Source: Chitinophagaceae bacterium
Lineage (GTDB): Bacteria > Bacteroidota > Bacteroidia > Chitinophagales > Chitinophagaceae
Length of the DNA: 64,000 nucleotides
Assembly: GCA_016786845.1 (NCBI GenBank)
Contig: JAEUVB010000003.1
Span: 124,001-188,000 of the forward strand
Direction of reading: 5' to 3'
Made by a program: the position numbers and the translations under genes. Position 1 is the first letter of the stretch; each line of letters opens with the position of its first letter. Shown here piece after piece: positions 19,401 to 28,156 of this stretch. The notes under the pieces were generated by a model, which was not told the origin of the DNA, ran no database searches, and worked only from the letters and a program-made list of their open reading frames with translations.

Positions 19401-21683
19401 ACAAATGATGCTGATTTTATTGAAATTTCAAATTTAGGTACCGTGCCTTTGAATATTTCCGGTTATACTGTTGATGTATGGACTGCAAATTCCAAACTCC
19501 GGACCTATACTGCTCATCAAGGCTTAGTGATGCCTCCATTATCAACCATGGTTCTCACAACGGCCATCGGAGTTGAAGATACCAACAATCGATTTTTTAT
19601 GATGAGTAATCCGGTTGGTGGAATCAACAACTCCGGACCATTATCATCCGGTTCTCTTTGTGCAATTGTTTTAAGGAAGGGGAGTACCATATTGGATGTT
19701 TTACGATGTGGAGCTTACAATTTACCAAATTCTTCCAACATTACCCCTCTGGATTGGTCAGGCGTATTATTTAATAAAGCAGGTCGTGCAGGGGTGATCA
19801 GAACCAATGCCGACAATAACTCAGCATCTGATTGGATCATTTCATCAACCACTGACCTGCAGAGTATTGGTACAATCAATCCAACTTTAACACCGATCAA
19901 TACGGCGCCTTCTATTGTTTATGCCTGGTCGCCTTCAGCCAATTTAAACGACAGCACCCTAATGAATCCTACATTCAGCAATTTGAATACATCTACCTCT
20001 TTTACAGTCAACATTAAAGATCAGAATACTCAATGTGAAGTTTTGGATACTTTAGATATTAATATTTATCCAACACCAAATGTAGTTATTACAAACCCGC
20101 CGGGTGTTTGTCAACCCGAAACCGTGAATGCATCATTATTGTCCTCTATTTACGCAGGAAGTTTTCTTCCGACAGGCTCAATCGTCAATATATATGATCC
20201 CACATTTACTATTGGATATGGAACAAGTCTTTCAGATTCAGGGCTATATAAAATAGTGATCAATACTTCATATTGTGCCGATACAGGAGATTTGATCGTC
20301 AATATTCATACAAAACCTGAATTGACAATTAGCCCAACTAATGTCGTCACAAATTGTGAGGCTACTTATAATCTGACTCAATCTCCAAATATCACGGTAT
20401 TGCCGTTAGCAACTCCTTTGTACTATTATACGGATGCAATGTATTCTAATCCGGTTTTAAATCCTCTTGCATACAATATGTCGGATACCGTATTTGTCAA
20501 AGCTGAAAATAATTTTTGTTCAGACAGCGCCTATTTGGAAGTATTAATCAACGCACCATACGATACCATTTCAAATCAGGATCCGAATTTCTTTTTCTCG
20601 CAAACGGGAAATATTGCTTGTGGAAATGCCTTTTATAATGACGGTGATTCCGCACGTATGAATGATGGAGGGTGTTATAAATTAGTGAGTATTAAGGATA
20701 CCCCTGATGGTATTTCCCTTGGGAATGTAACTGCATGTGATACCATTTATCAGTTTGGGACCATTACCCATAATAATCAACCTTATGTACAAAGGGTATA
20801 CACTATTACTCCTAGCAACAATGGTGCTGCAGATGTATGTTTATATTATACTGATGATGATATGAGCAATTACAATGCCTATGCGGTATTCAATGCCTGG
20901 CCCTTATTGCCGCAAGGTGGTATCGGTAGCCCGTATTTGAATAATGTGAGCGTAAGTAAAGTGAACGGCCCATTGGGCGCACCGGGTACAACGGCTACAG
21001 CTATTCCGATCAACCCTTCAGATATTCAATATAATCCAATGACTCAGGTATGGTCGATTTGTTTTCATACCACAGGTTTTTCTACCTTTTATTTACATTC
21101 TACGAACCCAAATAACACGCCACTCCCGGTGCAATCTACACCATTGACAGGTAGTCGAAAAGGAGAAACGATCGTTTTGGATTGGACCACACTGAGTGAA
21201 AAAAATAACCGTGATTTTATAATAGAGCGTAGCACGGATGGCAAACAATTCAGCGCGATATCCGAACCTATACCTACCAAAGCTTTGAATGGATTTAGTG
21301 AAAATTCATTGGTCTATCAATATATTGATTCAGCACCTGAAAATGGATTTAATTACTATCGATATCTACAGACAGATATCGATGGTCGTAGGTTCTATTC
21401 GAATACGGTGAAAGTATTTTATCAGACTGAAAACATCGTTCGAATATTTCCTAATCCTGCAAAGAGCCATTTGATCGCCGACTTTTTTGTAAAACAAAAT
21501 GGTCAGTATCAAATTAAAATAAGTGATATGACCGGTCGAATTCTGCGTGTGGTTACTTTGCCGCTTACGATTGGTCAGCAGCAAACCACAATCGACCTCA
21601 GCGGATTAAGCTCCGGAGTATTTCAATTCAGCCTCAGCGATGGTAAATCTATACTGTCTAATCATCTGTTCACAAAGGAATAA
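16494..21683 (+). CDS. Large secreted protein: beta-helix, lamin-tail domain, T9SS sorting domain
   Basis: 1729 residues with a signal peptide (about 1-19, ending FAIGQ). An N-terminal beta-sandwich-like region (about 30-215) is followed by a long Asn-rich right-handed beta-helix region (about 270-700, with NNTFKNF and NNIH-type turns), Ig-like repeats, and a lamin-tail domain at about 946-1130 (LKITEVALF, DADFIEISNLG). The end has the Fn3-like DWTTLSEKNNRDFIIERS (near 1563) and a type A sorting domain (VRIFPNPAKSH to the C-terminus) that directs export through T9SS and anchoring at the cell surface. Function is unknown; beta-helix and lamin-tail domains suggest carbohydrate or surface interactions. 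Monocistronic. Confidence 0.88.
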   Translation: MIKISLSWILLFICQFAIGQTMLINPNAGGGFQLGTSFASNGWTEAGFSTTPAHRWTISATPNGFSGNSAHISTTPGTSNSWNYSFTSNCNVHFYQDITFPAGETDITLSFKWKAYGEDAGTTFNDALLVSLAPTTFTPTSAAASITTLPSPAVNLAILCSDTGTVFFSKKIPLNLVNNCSAPSTMRLIFTWKNNNTLGFNPPAAIDSIRLTSAVQAGPALNSGPFTINNTLPTSGNNFQSFSEAFNWLNNKLYCSTLTNPIIFNVSAGQNFYENPPALFVSGTASNPVIFQKVGNGPNPVVYPEGGSMVNDYGICLNGADYITFDGINVSDPGEQLEFGYLIKNISATDGAQNNTFKNFRVTMNNGNPLSKCIMSSAATTMNTFGFTPTSSSGGNHNNHFMNFSLESTAIGMYINNASAAFSDTNIIIGTQLCNQKNYIGDNTPDNIGNTDISYVTYGVYMNNQKNVTFYNTDIRNIGNINTVYGVYAAGLNGDNAFFRNNIHEIRNYSQTSTICYGMYLNYAALTGSHQIKVFSNTISQIESAYNNANSASRIVRGISLSGTSTTPTNVFQYIENNSIRLSNPSSFTGSSTCLELGSVTKPQNIIRNNIFCNLSVSSISPSKNLGMYVPSAAAGIAGSLSNFNNFYLTNPVQSFPISSSSVDYSIATWGQATGQDVNSVSINPMFASPSDLHITNTQMGGIGTNPSSFVPGDIDCQNYTSPYTIGADHSISCSASNISAGYATKDKPNHCVGDQLMLADSAGTYYLGVSYQWKLALNPAGPYVNIVQGTGYNTPNYISNPLLGANVRYYVCELTCANGGVVQTPPVQVSTYNKPTVTASMDTLFACGGADDTLTVTGNALSYTWLPGIQSVPVPPNSLYTNTLTSTRYIVSGDNIQGCIRYDTVHVLVYDSFSPPNSSTSTTNVCSPGQGTLTTSASISNNSGLKITEVALFRNGTGATSPYPAYCGTNDADFIEISNLGTVPLNISGYTVDVWTANSKLRTYTAHQGLVMPPLSTMVLTTAIGVEDTNNRFFMMSNPVGGINNSGPLSSGSLCAIVLRKGSTILDVLRCGAYNLPNSSNITPLDWSGVLFNKAGRAGVIRTNADNNSASDWIISSTTDLQSIGTINPTLTPINTAPSIVYAWSPSANLNDSTLMNPTFSNLNTSTSFTVNIKDQNTQCEVLDTLDINIYPTPNVVITNPPGVCQPETVNASLLSSIYAGSFLPTGSIVNIYDPTFTIGYGTSLSDSGLYKIVINTSYCADTGDLIVNIHTKPELTISPTNVVTNCEATYNLTQSPNITVLPLATPLYYYTDAMYSNPVLNPLAYNMSDTVFVKAENNFCSDSAYLEVLINAPYDTISNQDPNFFFSQTGNIACGNAFYNDGDSARMNDGGCYKLVSIKDTPDGISLGNVTACDTIYQFGTITHNNQPYVQRVYTITPSNNGAADVCLYYTDDDMSNYNAYAVFNAWPLLPQGGIGSPYLNNVSVSKVNGPLGAPGTTATAIPINPSDIQYNPMTQVWSICFHTTGFSTFYLHSTNPNNTPLPVQSTPLTGSRKGETIVLDWTTLSEKNNRDFIIERSTDGKQFSAISEPIPTKALNGFSENSLVYQYIDSAPENGFNYYRYLQTDIDGRRFYSNTVKVFYQTENIVRIFPNPAKSHLIADFFVKQNGQYQIKISDMTGRILRVVTLPLTIGQQQTTIDLSGLSSGVFQFSLSDGKSILSNHLFTKE

Positions 21684-21719
21684 TGCTTAGCTTCCGGATC
21701 TGTTCGTATCGGTGTCTAT

Positions 21720-22346
21720 TTAAAGACTCTCTAGAGAGGACATTCGCTCTTTTGCAGCCTGAAATAACTCCGGATAAAACTTGATATAATCATCCCTCAG
21801 CTTTTCATAATTCGTATCGATTAATGCTAAAGCTTTTGTACCATCACCTAATCGTGGATGTCGTTTACACATGCCCATGATGGAACGCTCTAATCCGTCT
21901 TTAAATCGATAGTGAAATAACCAATCATAAGATTGCATATAGGAGAAAAATGTTCTCATATCATCCGAAAAATGATGCTGATGAGCCAGCAAATGAGAAT
22001 AGGTCGCATGGGTATATTCCTTCAGGCTTTCCTCGGAGAAATAAGCCGAATCATTTGCCAGAAAATGATCAAAGAGAATATCGAGAAATACGCCACCGGA
22101 TAATCTGAAGCCATCTCTGAAAACCATTAAAGCATCATGAACAATGGGGTGAGAGTCAGTGAAATGATCTATCCATCGGTGTAATAATATGCCTTGCCGG
22201 ATTCCCTGAGGGTATTGATTGTAACGGTTCCCTTTAATAAAATCACCCATTATATTCCCTACAAGTATTTCATTATACTCGAAGGATAAATGGGCATGAG
22301 CTAAATAATTCAACCGTAATTCTTTCAACGAAAATAGCGATTTCAT
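21720..22346 (-). CDS. acpH: Acyl carrier protein phosphodiesterase (DUF479)
   Basis: 208 residues. The family motif NYLAHAHLS, the VGNIMGDFIKG segment and the helical HRWIDHFTDSHP with metal-binding His and Asp residues are present. AcpH removes the 4'-phosphopantetheine arm from holo-ACP. Most homologs begin near LNYLAHAHLS; this one has about 12 extra residues before it from the ATG at 22346, which is the only ATG in that stretch. It converges with the surface protein gene with 36 bp between stops, and is divergent from the tRNA operon. Confidence 0.88.
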   Translation of the reverse strand: MKSLFSLKELRLNYLAHAHLSFEYNEILVGNIMGDFIKGNRYNQYPQGIRQGILLHRWIDHFTDSHPIVHDALMVFRDGFRLSGGVFLDILFDHFLANDSAYFSEESLKEYTHATYSHLLAHQHHFSDDMRTFFSYMQSYDWLFHYRFKDGLERSIMGMCKRHPRLGDGTKALALIDTNYEKLRDDYIKFYPELFQAAKERMSSLESL

Positions 22347-22383
22347 TGCTTCAAAAAAAAATCCAATAATCCTGTAAAATATA

Positions 22384-22415
22384 TTTGCAAATTAAGAATG
22401 TGATCTATACATTTG
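22384..22415 (+). promoter_or_regulatory. Promoter of the tRNA operon
   Basis: TTTG at 22384-22387, a 20-bp spacer and TACATTTG at 22408-22415 match the Bacteroidota sigma-A promoter well. The first tRNA begins about 100 bp downstream. A second TATATTTG overlaps the -33 element at 22380-22387. Confidence 0.7.
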
Positions 22416-22516
22416 CAGTCCACAAAACAAATCGTTCTTTTATCTACGGACTCGATATCGAAAGCATGCCCACTGCCGCTCGAATGGCAGAAAGGTATTT
22501 AAATATGTATCAAGAA

Positions 22517-22589
22517 GCCACTTTAGCTCAGCTGGTAGAGCAACTGATTTGTAATCAGTAGGTCGCTGGTTCGATTCCGGCAAGTGGCT
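22517..22589 (+). tRNA. tRNA-Thr (TGT)
   Basis: A 73-nt cloverleaf. The acceptor stem GCCACTT pairs with AAGTGGC, the anticodon arm ACTGA-TTTGTAA-TCAGT carries TGT, and the T arm holds GGTTCGATTCC. CCA is not encoded. It is first in the four-tRNA operon. Confidence 0.96.
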
Positions 22590-22602
22590 CTTTTTTTTTA
22601 GC

Positions 22603-22685
22603 GGGTAGTTGCCCGAGTGGCTAAAGGGGGCAGACTGTAAATCTGCTGACTTCGGTCTACGGTGGTTCGAATCCATCACTGCCCA
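22603..22685 (+). tRNA. tRNA-Tyr (GTA)
   Basis: An 83-nt tRNA with a long variable arm (class II). The acceptor GGGTAGT pairs with ACTGCCC (one T-G pair), the anticodon loop is CTGTAAA with GTA, and the variable arm is CTGACTTCGGTCTAC. As a GUN anticodon it is a substrate for queuosine modification, relevant to queG in this window. Confidence 0.96.
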
Positions 22686-22691
22686 CTGAAA

Positions 22692-22732
22692 GGTGTGGGT
22701 GTGTGAGTTACGCTCACACACCAACCCACACC
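22692..22732 (+). repeat. Strong hairpin inside the tRNA operon
   Basis: GGTGTGGGT-GTGTGAG pairs with CTCACACAC(caA)CCCACACC around the loop TTACG, about 16 bp with a 4-nt bulge. It fills the spacer between tRNA-Tyr and tRNA-Gly. It lacks a T-run, so it is more likely a processing or stability element than a terminator. Confidence 0.65.
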
Positions 22733-22737
22733 ACTTC

Positions 22738-22809
<72 letters not shown>

Positions 22810-22912
22810 CAATATCACGCCCATTGAGGCAGATCTCATGATCTCTCGCAATAGGCGTTTTTAATTTACATCCGTTACGCTATTTTTAGATTTCGGGTTC
22901 AACGCACAACCA

Positions 22913-22984
<72 letters not shown>

Positions 22985-22994
22985 CTTAAAATTT

Positions 22995-23023
22995 GACCGG
23001 TATACTCTACCGGTCTTTTTTTT
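22995..23023 (+). terminator. Intrinsic terminator of the tRNA operon
   Basis: GACCGGTA TACTC TACCGGTC is a perfect 8-bp stem with a 5-nt loop, followed by eight T residues. It lies 10 bp after tRNA-Thr(GGT). Confidence 0.92.
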
Positions 23024-23066
23024 CCACAGTGTATAACTTTCAACTGTTCCCGTTTTGTTCATGAGT

Positions 23067-23074
23067 TAATTTTG
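23067..23074 (+). promoter_or_regulatory. -7 box (TAATTTTG) of dnaE
   Basis: TAATTTTG fits TAnnTTTG and lies 18 bp before the preferred dnaE ATG at 23093. It overlaps the alternative TTG start at 23072, which argues against that start. Confidence 0.5.
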
Positions 23075-23092
23075 GAATCCATCCATTCCAAC

Positions 23093-26000
23093 ATGAAGTT
23101 TTCCCATCTCCATAATCATACCCAATATTCACTGCTGGACGGTGCAAGCTCAATTAAGAAACTTTTTAAGAAAGCGTTAGCCGATCAAATGCCCGCAATG
23201 GCCATTACGGATCATGGAAACATGTTTGGCGTATTTGATTTTGTAAAGGAAGCTAAGAAATATAAAGATGATCAGGGAAATTTATTGGTCAAACCTATTG
23301 TCGGTTGTGAATTTTATTTGGTCGAAGATCGTACCAAACAACAATTCACCAAAGAACAAAGGGATGTAAGATATCATCAACTTCTTCTGGCGAAAAATAA
23401 GGTGGGTTATAAAAACCTGATTAAACTTTGTTCTTTGGGTTTTACAGAAGGCTTGTACAGTAAATTTCCGCGCATTGACAAATCCCTTATTCTGCAGTAT
23501 CATGAAGGATTGATTGCTTCTACCTGTTGTCTGGGGGCATCAGTTCCCCGAACTATTTTAAAAGATGGCTCCGAAGCAGGAGAACAAGAATTTAAATGGT
23601 GGCTCGATATTTTTGGAGAGGATTATTATGTAGAGCTTCAACGTCATGATATTCCTGACCAGAATAAAGTAAATATTGAATTATTGAGGTTAGCGCATAA
23701 GTATAATGTGAAAGTAATCGCCAGTAATGATTCCCATTATGTAGAGGAAGAAGATAGTAATGCGCATGATATTCTGCTTTGTATTAATACCGGTGAATTA
23801 CAAAGCACACCTAAAATGAAGGAATTTAGTGATGATGAAACTACCAAAAAAAATTCTCGATTTGCTTTCTACAACAATCAATTCTTTTTTAAGAATACCG
23901 CACAAATGACAGATCTGTTTTCAGATCTGCCGGAAGCCATTGACAACACCAATGAAATCGTCGACAAAGTGGAGCTTATCAGCGTCACCAACGATCTGCT
24001 CTTGCCCAATTTCCCCGTCCCTCCTTCATTTAATTCTCAGGAAGATTTTCTTGAATTTCTTGCATGGGAAGGAGCTAAAATCCGGTATAAGATATTTACA
24101 CCAGAACTGGAAGAACGCATGAATTTCGAAATGGGTGTCATTCGAAAAATGGGTTTTGCAGGGTATTTTTTAATCGTATCTGATATCATTAATCACGCAA
24201 AAAAAACCGGCGTATTGGTTGGGCCCGGCAGAGGGTCTGCAGCAGGTTCCGTGGTAGCATATTGTATCGGCATTACCACCATTGATCCTCTTAAATATAA
24301 TTTACTTTTCGAGCGTTTTCTGAATCCGGAACGAGCCTCCATGCCGGATATCGATACAGATTTTGACGATATCGGACGAGGAAAAGTGGTTGAATATATT
24401 GTCGATACTTATGGCAAAAACCAAGTTGCGCATATCATTACCTATGGAACGATGGCTGCCAAAAGCAGTATTAAAGATGTGGCTCGTGTAATGGATTTGC
24501 CATTGCAGGAAAGTAATTATTTGGCCAAATTGGTTCCAGACAGACCGGGCACCTCATTACATGAAATTTTACATGCGTCAGAAAACGATCTTAAGAGTCG
24601 AGAGAATTCATCGATGGAGGAAGTGAACGCCATTAAGGAACTTCAGAAAATTTATCAAGGAACAGATTTAAAAGCAACCATTTTACATGAAGCTGAAAAA
24701 CTTGAAGGCACAGTACGAAATACCGGTATTCATGCAGCGGGTATTATCATAGGGCCTAAAGATCTTATGGAGATCATGCCCATGTGTAAGCAAAAAGACA
24801 TTGAATTGTATGTCACCCAATTTGCCGGCAATGTAGTGGAAGAGGCAGGTGCGATCAAAATTGATGTTCTTGGATTAAGCAATTTAAGTATCATACGGGA
24901 TGCACTGGGTTTCATCAAAGAGAACCATGGTATCGATATTAATATTGATCAGATTCCTTTTGACGATGAAAAGACTTATCAATTATACCAACAAGCCGAT
25001 ACCGAAGGAACCTTTCAATTTGCTTCAGCAGGAATGAAGAAATACCTCAAAGAATTGAAACCGGATAATATCGAAGATCTGATTGCAATGAATGCATTGT
25101 ATCGACCGGGTCCTTTGGAATATATTCCTGAATTTATTAATCGTAAACACGGTATCAGCAAAATTGAATATGATCTTCCTGAAATGGAAGAATATTTAAA
25201 GGAAACTTATGGGGTTACGGTATATCAGGAACAAGTGATGTTACTCTCTCAGAAATTAGCCAATTTCTCTAAAGGAGACGCAGATATTCTGAGAAAGGCA
25301 ATGGGTAAGAAGCAAAAGGATGTTTTGGATAAAATGAAGGAGAAATTTCTGGCAGGTTGTGCGCTCAATAATCATCCTCTTGACAAATGCGAAAAAATTT
25401 GGACGGATTGGGAGAAATTTGCCCAGTATGCATTTAATAAATCCCATTCCACTTGCTATGCTTATCTGGCCTATCAAACAGCTTGGCTAAAGGCCAATTA
25501 CAAACCAGAGTATATGGCTGCTTTACTCAATTCATGCGGAAATATCGATGATATTTCAAAATACATGAAGGAGAGTAAAAGGATTGGAATAAAAGTCCTG
25601 GGACCGGATATTAATCAGAGTAAAAAAGGATTCAGTGTTGGATTAGAAGGATTTATTCGCTTTGGATTAGGGGCTATAAAAGGGGTAGGGGAAGCTGCAG
25701 TTATGGAACTCATACAGGAAAGAGAAAAAAATGGTGCCTTTAAAAATATTTTTGATGTGGTAGCCCGTTTAAGCAGCCGTACCGTAAATAAACGTACGCT
25801 GGAAAACTTGATCATGGCAGGGGCATTCGATTCATTTCCTGAAATTCACAGAGGGCAGTATTTCTATATGGCCCCGGGAGAATCACAAACCAATCTTGAG
25901 AAAATCATTAAATACGGCCAAAGTATTTCCGCGAATTCAAATACGATGACCCAGAGTTTATTTGGCGATGCAGGACTGCCTGAGATTACCAAACCTAAAA

Positions 26001-26668
26001 TCATTTCTTGTGAAGAATGGTCTCTTTCAGAAAAATTAGAGAAAGAAAAGGAAATGATTGGAATATACATTTCCGCTCACCCATTGGATACCTTTCTTTT
26101 TGAGTTAGATCATTATCTCATTACCCCTTTGTCGGAATTGGAGAATATGAAAATCGAAAATCGGGTCATTCGACTGGCAGGCTATGTATCTTCAGCATTG
26201 CATTTAATGTCTAAAAAAGGGACCATGTACGGTCGGATTAAACTAGCGGACATGCAGGGTGAACATGAATTTTTTCTTTTTGGGAATGACTATTTGCGCT
26301 ATAAAGATTTTCTTCACCAAGATAATAAACTCTATATATCCGGATCGTATGAAAGGAATAAATGGAAACCCGAGGAAATTGAGTTTAAAATTCAACATAT
26401 CATGTTATTGGATCAGGTTAAAAAGCAATTGACAAAACGATTCAATATCGAACTGAGTCTATCCAAATTAGACAAAGCTTTTGTAGATATTATTATGAAA
26501 TACGCCCAAATACCCGGCACGACGGAATTAGGGATTCAAGTGTATGATGACTTGAATCGCCAAAAAATTAAAATGGCCAGCAAATATCGTAAAATGGAAA
26601 TAAGTGATCAATTCCTGGAGGAATTGGGAAAGTTAGACGGCGTCTTACTGAAGGTCATCTCCCAGTAA
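23093..26668 (+). CDS. dnaE: DNA polymerase III alpha subunit
   Basis: 1191 residues from the ATG at 23093; the open frame to the TTG at 23072 overlaps the likely promoter. This is the catalytic subunit of the replicative polymerase. The N-terminal PHP domain begins with FSHLHNHTQYSLLDG. The polymerase core includes the GPGRGSAAGSVVAY motif and the catalytic aspartates in MPDIDTDFDD (about residues 424-433), followed by the HhH region (FGLGAIKGVGEAA) and OB domain near the C-terminus. The PHP metal ligands look intact, so proofreading activity is possible. The gene follows the tRNA operon terminator. Confidence 0.97.
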   Translation: MKFSHLHNHTQYSLLDGASSIKKLFKKALADQMPAMAITDHGNMFGVFDFVKEAKKYKDDQGNLLVKPIVGCEFYLVEDRTKQQFTKEQRDVRYHQLLLAKNKVGYKNLIKLCSLGFTEGLYSKFPRIDKSLILQYHEGLIASTCCLGASVPRTILKDGSEAGEQEFKWWLDIFGEDYYVELQRHDIPDQNKVNIELLRLAHKYNVKVIASNDSHYVEEEDSNAHDILLCINTGELQSTPKMKEFSDDETTKKNSRFAFYNNQFFFKNTAQMTDLFSDLPEAIDNTNEIVDKVELISVTNDLLLPNFPVPPSFNSQEDFLEFLAWEGAKIRYKIFTPELEERMNFEMGVIRKMGFAGYFLIVSDIINHAKKTGVLVGPGRGSAAGSVVAYCIGITTIDPLKYNLLFERFLNPERASMPDIDTDFDDIGRGKVVEYIVDTYGKNQVAHIITYGTMAAKSSIKDVARVMDLPLQESNYLAKLVPDRPGTSLHEILHASENDLKSRENSSMEEVNAIKELQKIYQGTDLKATILHEAEKLEGTVRNTGIHAAGIIIGPKDLMEIMPMCKQKDIELYVTQFAGNVVEEAGAIKIDVLGLSNLSIIRDALGFIKENHGIDINIDQIPFDDEKTYQLYQQADTEGTFQFASAGMKKYLKELKPDNIEDLIAMNALYRPGPLEYIPEFINRKHGISKIEYDLPEMEEYLKETYGVTVYQEQVMLLSQKLANFSKGDADILRKAMGKKQKDVLDKMKEKFLAGCALNNHPLDKCEKIWTDWEKFAQYAFNKSHSTCYAYLAYQTAWLKANYKPEYMAALLNSCGNIDDISKYMKESKRIGIKVLGPDINQSKKGFSVGLEGFIRFGLGAIKGVGEAAVMELIQEREKNGAFKNIFDVVARLSSRTVNKRTLENLIMAGAFDSFPEIHRGQYFYMAPGESQTNLEKIIKYGQSISANSNTMTQSLFGDAGLPEITKPKIISCEEWSLSEKLEKEKEMIGIYISAHPLDTFLFELDHYLITPLSELENMKIENRVIRLAGYVSSALHLMSKKGTMYGRIKLADMQGEHEFFLFGNDYLRYKDFLHQDNKLYISGSYERNKWKPEEIEFKIQHIMLLDQVKKQLTKRFNIELSLSKLDKAFVDIIMKYAQIPGTTELGIQVYDDLNRQKIKMASKYRKMEISDQFLEELGKLDGVLLKVISQ

Positions 26669-26747
26669 TCTTCTAATTGTGATAACAATATTCAAATGCA
26701 CTATATCCTATAATTAAGTTTTCAGTCCATCATTTTTAGACTTTATA

Positions 26748-26755
26748 TATATTTG
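26748..26755 (+). promoter_or_regulatory. -7 box (TATATTTG) of trxA
   Basis: TATATTTG lies 39 bp upstream of the trxA ATG and matches TAnnTTTG. The -33 element is not clear. Confidence 0.5.
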
Positions 26756-26794
26756 CACTTCAATTTTTTCTAATCAACAATAAATCCCATAAAA

Positions 26795-27112
26795 ATGGCA
26801 TTAACATTCACAGACACCAATTTTGAAGCAGAAGTTCTTCAAAGCAGCAAATTAAATGTAATTGATTTTTGGGCTCCATGGTGCGGCCCTTGTTTGGCCC
26901 TCGGACCAACTATTGAAACATTGGCAACAGAATACGAAGGGAAGGTGAATGTTGGCAAGGTGAACGTAGATGAGAATCCAAATTTATCCGTCAATTACGG
27001 TATTACCAGCATCCCATGTGTGCTTTTCATCAAAGATGGCAAAGTCGTTGACAAACAAGTCGGAGCTGTGCCAAAGGCTGCACTAGAGCGCAAGATTGTT
27101 TCACACATGTAA
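26795..27112 (+). CDS. trxA: Thioredoxin
   Basis: 105 residues with the active site WCGPC (Trp29, Cys30, Cys33), the cis-proline region SIPCVLFI and the usual central FWAPWC strand. It reduces protein disulfides in the cytosol using electrons from thioredoxin reductase. There is no signal peptide. The conserved TSIPT proline loop reads TSIPC here, placing a cysteine beside the cis-proline, which is unusual but does not remove the active site. It has its own promoter and terminator. Confidence 0.95.
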   Translation: MALTFTDTNFEAEVLQSSKLNVIDFWAPWCGPCLALGPTIETLATEYEGKVNVGKVNVDENPNLSVNYGITSIPCVLFIKDGKVVDKQVGAVPKAALERKIVSHM

Positions 27113-27134
27113 TTTCATAAACCCTCATTTAAAT

Positions 27135-27167
27135 TAGTCCTCCATATTTTGGAGGATTATTTTTTTA
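27135..27167 (+). terminator. Intrinsic terminator of trxA
   Basis: TAGTCCTCC / GGAGGATTA forms a 9-bp stem with one G-T pair and an ATATTTT loop, followed by a run of T residues. Confidence 0.8.
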
Positions 27168-27209
27168 CTGTACTTTTATCAGGATTCCAAATGATTTGTT
27201 TCCCTCTCT

Positions 27210-27746
27210 ATGAATAATCTTGAAGCGCTTAAATATCCCATCGGCAGATGCCAATATCCTGAAGTATATACCCCGGAATTGATTCGTTCATATATGTTGG
27301 CTATAGAAACTTTTCCTAAGAGACTCGAATTAGCCGTTCAATCCTTGGATCAATCTACATTAAATCAATGCTACCGGGAAGGTGGTTGGACCCTAAATCA
27401 GGTTATCCATCATTGCGCCGACAGTCATATGAATATGTTGATTCGCCTTAAACTCACTTTGACTGAAGATAATCCGATCATTAAGCCTTATGATGAAGCA
27501 GAATGGGCCATTCAGGCAGATTTTGACCTGCCTTTTAATAATGCCATCACTTTATTGTATTGTGTCCATGCCAGAATTATGGCCATCCTTCGAGCGCTAA
27601 AGCCCGAACAACTTATACGCAAATATTTTCATCCGCAATACGATCGTGAATTTACTTTGAATGATCTACTTTGTCTGTATGCATGGCATGGCGATCATCA
27701 CTTAGCGCATATTACTTCATTTTTAACCCGACAGAATCAAGCGTAA
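27210..27746 (+). CDS. BstA/YfiT-type putative metal-dependent hydrolase (DinB superfamily)
   Basis: 178 residues. The opening YPIGRCQYPEVYTPELI and the WTLNQVIHHCADSHMNMLIRLK and WHGDHHLAHI motifs match the YfiT/BstA branch of the DinB superfamily, with candidate metal-binding histidines in each of the last two. Related proteins are bacillithiol S-transferases or metal-dependent hydrolases. The substrate in this organism is not known. It is 4 bp upstream of the small lipoprotein gene, so the two may form a transcription unit. Confidence 0.85.
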   Translation: MNNLEALKYPIGRCQYPEVYTPELIRSYMLAIETFPKRLELAVQSLDQSTLNQCYREGGWTLNQVIHHCADSHMNMLIRLKLTLTEDNPIIKPYDEAEWAIQADFDLPFNNAITLLYCVHARIMAILRALKPEQLIRKYFHPQYDREFTLNDLLCLYAWHGDHHLAHITSFLTRQNQA

Positions 27747-27749
27747 TCT

Positions 27750-28103
27750 ATGAAACAACTTCTCATTTACTTTTTTTTACTGAGTATCATCTATTCCTGC
27801 AGTACCCATAAAGTAACAACCGTAAAAATTATTAACAAGAATAATTATCCGGTGTCTGTAACGGTAAAAACAATCAATATCAAACAAACATTTAAAGATA
27901 TCAAGCCAGGGGAGGAGATCAAAGGAATTTATGACTGGACTGAAATCAAGAAGGAAGATGGACAATGGATTGTGATTGTTCAAAATTTAAATAATCAATC
28001 AATAGACTCATTTTCACATGGTATCATTAGGTCGGGAGAACTGAGTAGTTTTTTAGATATCGAAACCATGGGCAGACAGTTGACAATAAATGTTTCTGAA
28101 TAA
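27750..28103 (+). CDS. Small lipoprotein, unknown function
   Basis: 117 residues. The N-terminus is a lipoprotein signal with a lipobox at SIIYSC (Cys17), so the protein is predicted to be lipidated at the periplasmic face. The mature part is short, beta-rich and contains VTTVKIINKNNYPVSVTVKT, which resembles a small Ig-like or immunoglobulin-fold domain. I do not recognise the family. It begins 4 bp after the BstA-type gene. Confidence 0.6.
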   Translation: MKQLLIYFFLLSIIYSCSTHKVTTVKIINKNNYPVSVTVKTINIKQTFKDIKPGEEIKGIYDWTEIKKEDGQWIVIVQNLNNQSIDSFSHGIIRSGELSSFLDIETMGRQLTINVSE

Positions 28104-28126
28104 TTACAATTTTAAGGGAATGGAAT

Positions 28127-28134
28127 TAATTTTG
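28127..28134 (+). promoter_or_regulatory. -7 box (TAATTTTG) of the CoA-transferase gene
   Basis: TAATTTTG matches TAnnTTTG, 22 bp upstream of the ATG at 28157. No clear -33 TTTG. Confidence 0.45.
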
Positions 28135-28156
28135 AAATCAAATAAATGAATATCGT

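Noticed and set aside
22440..22724. 94-codon minus-strand frame across the tRNA cluster (reading MDSNHRRPKSADLQSAP)
   Set aside because: This is the antisense of tRNA genes; the same spurious peptide is known from many genome annotations.
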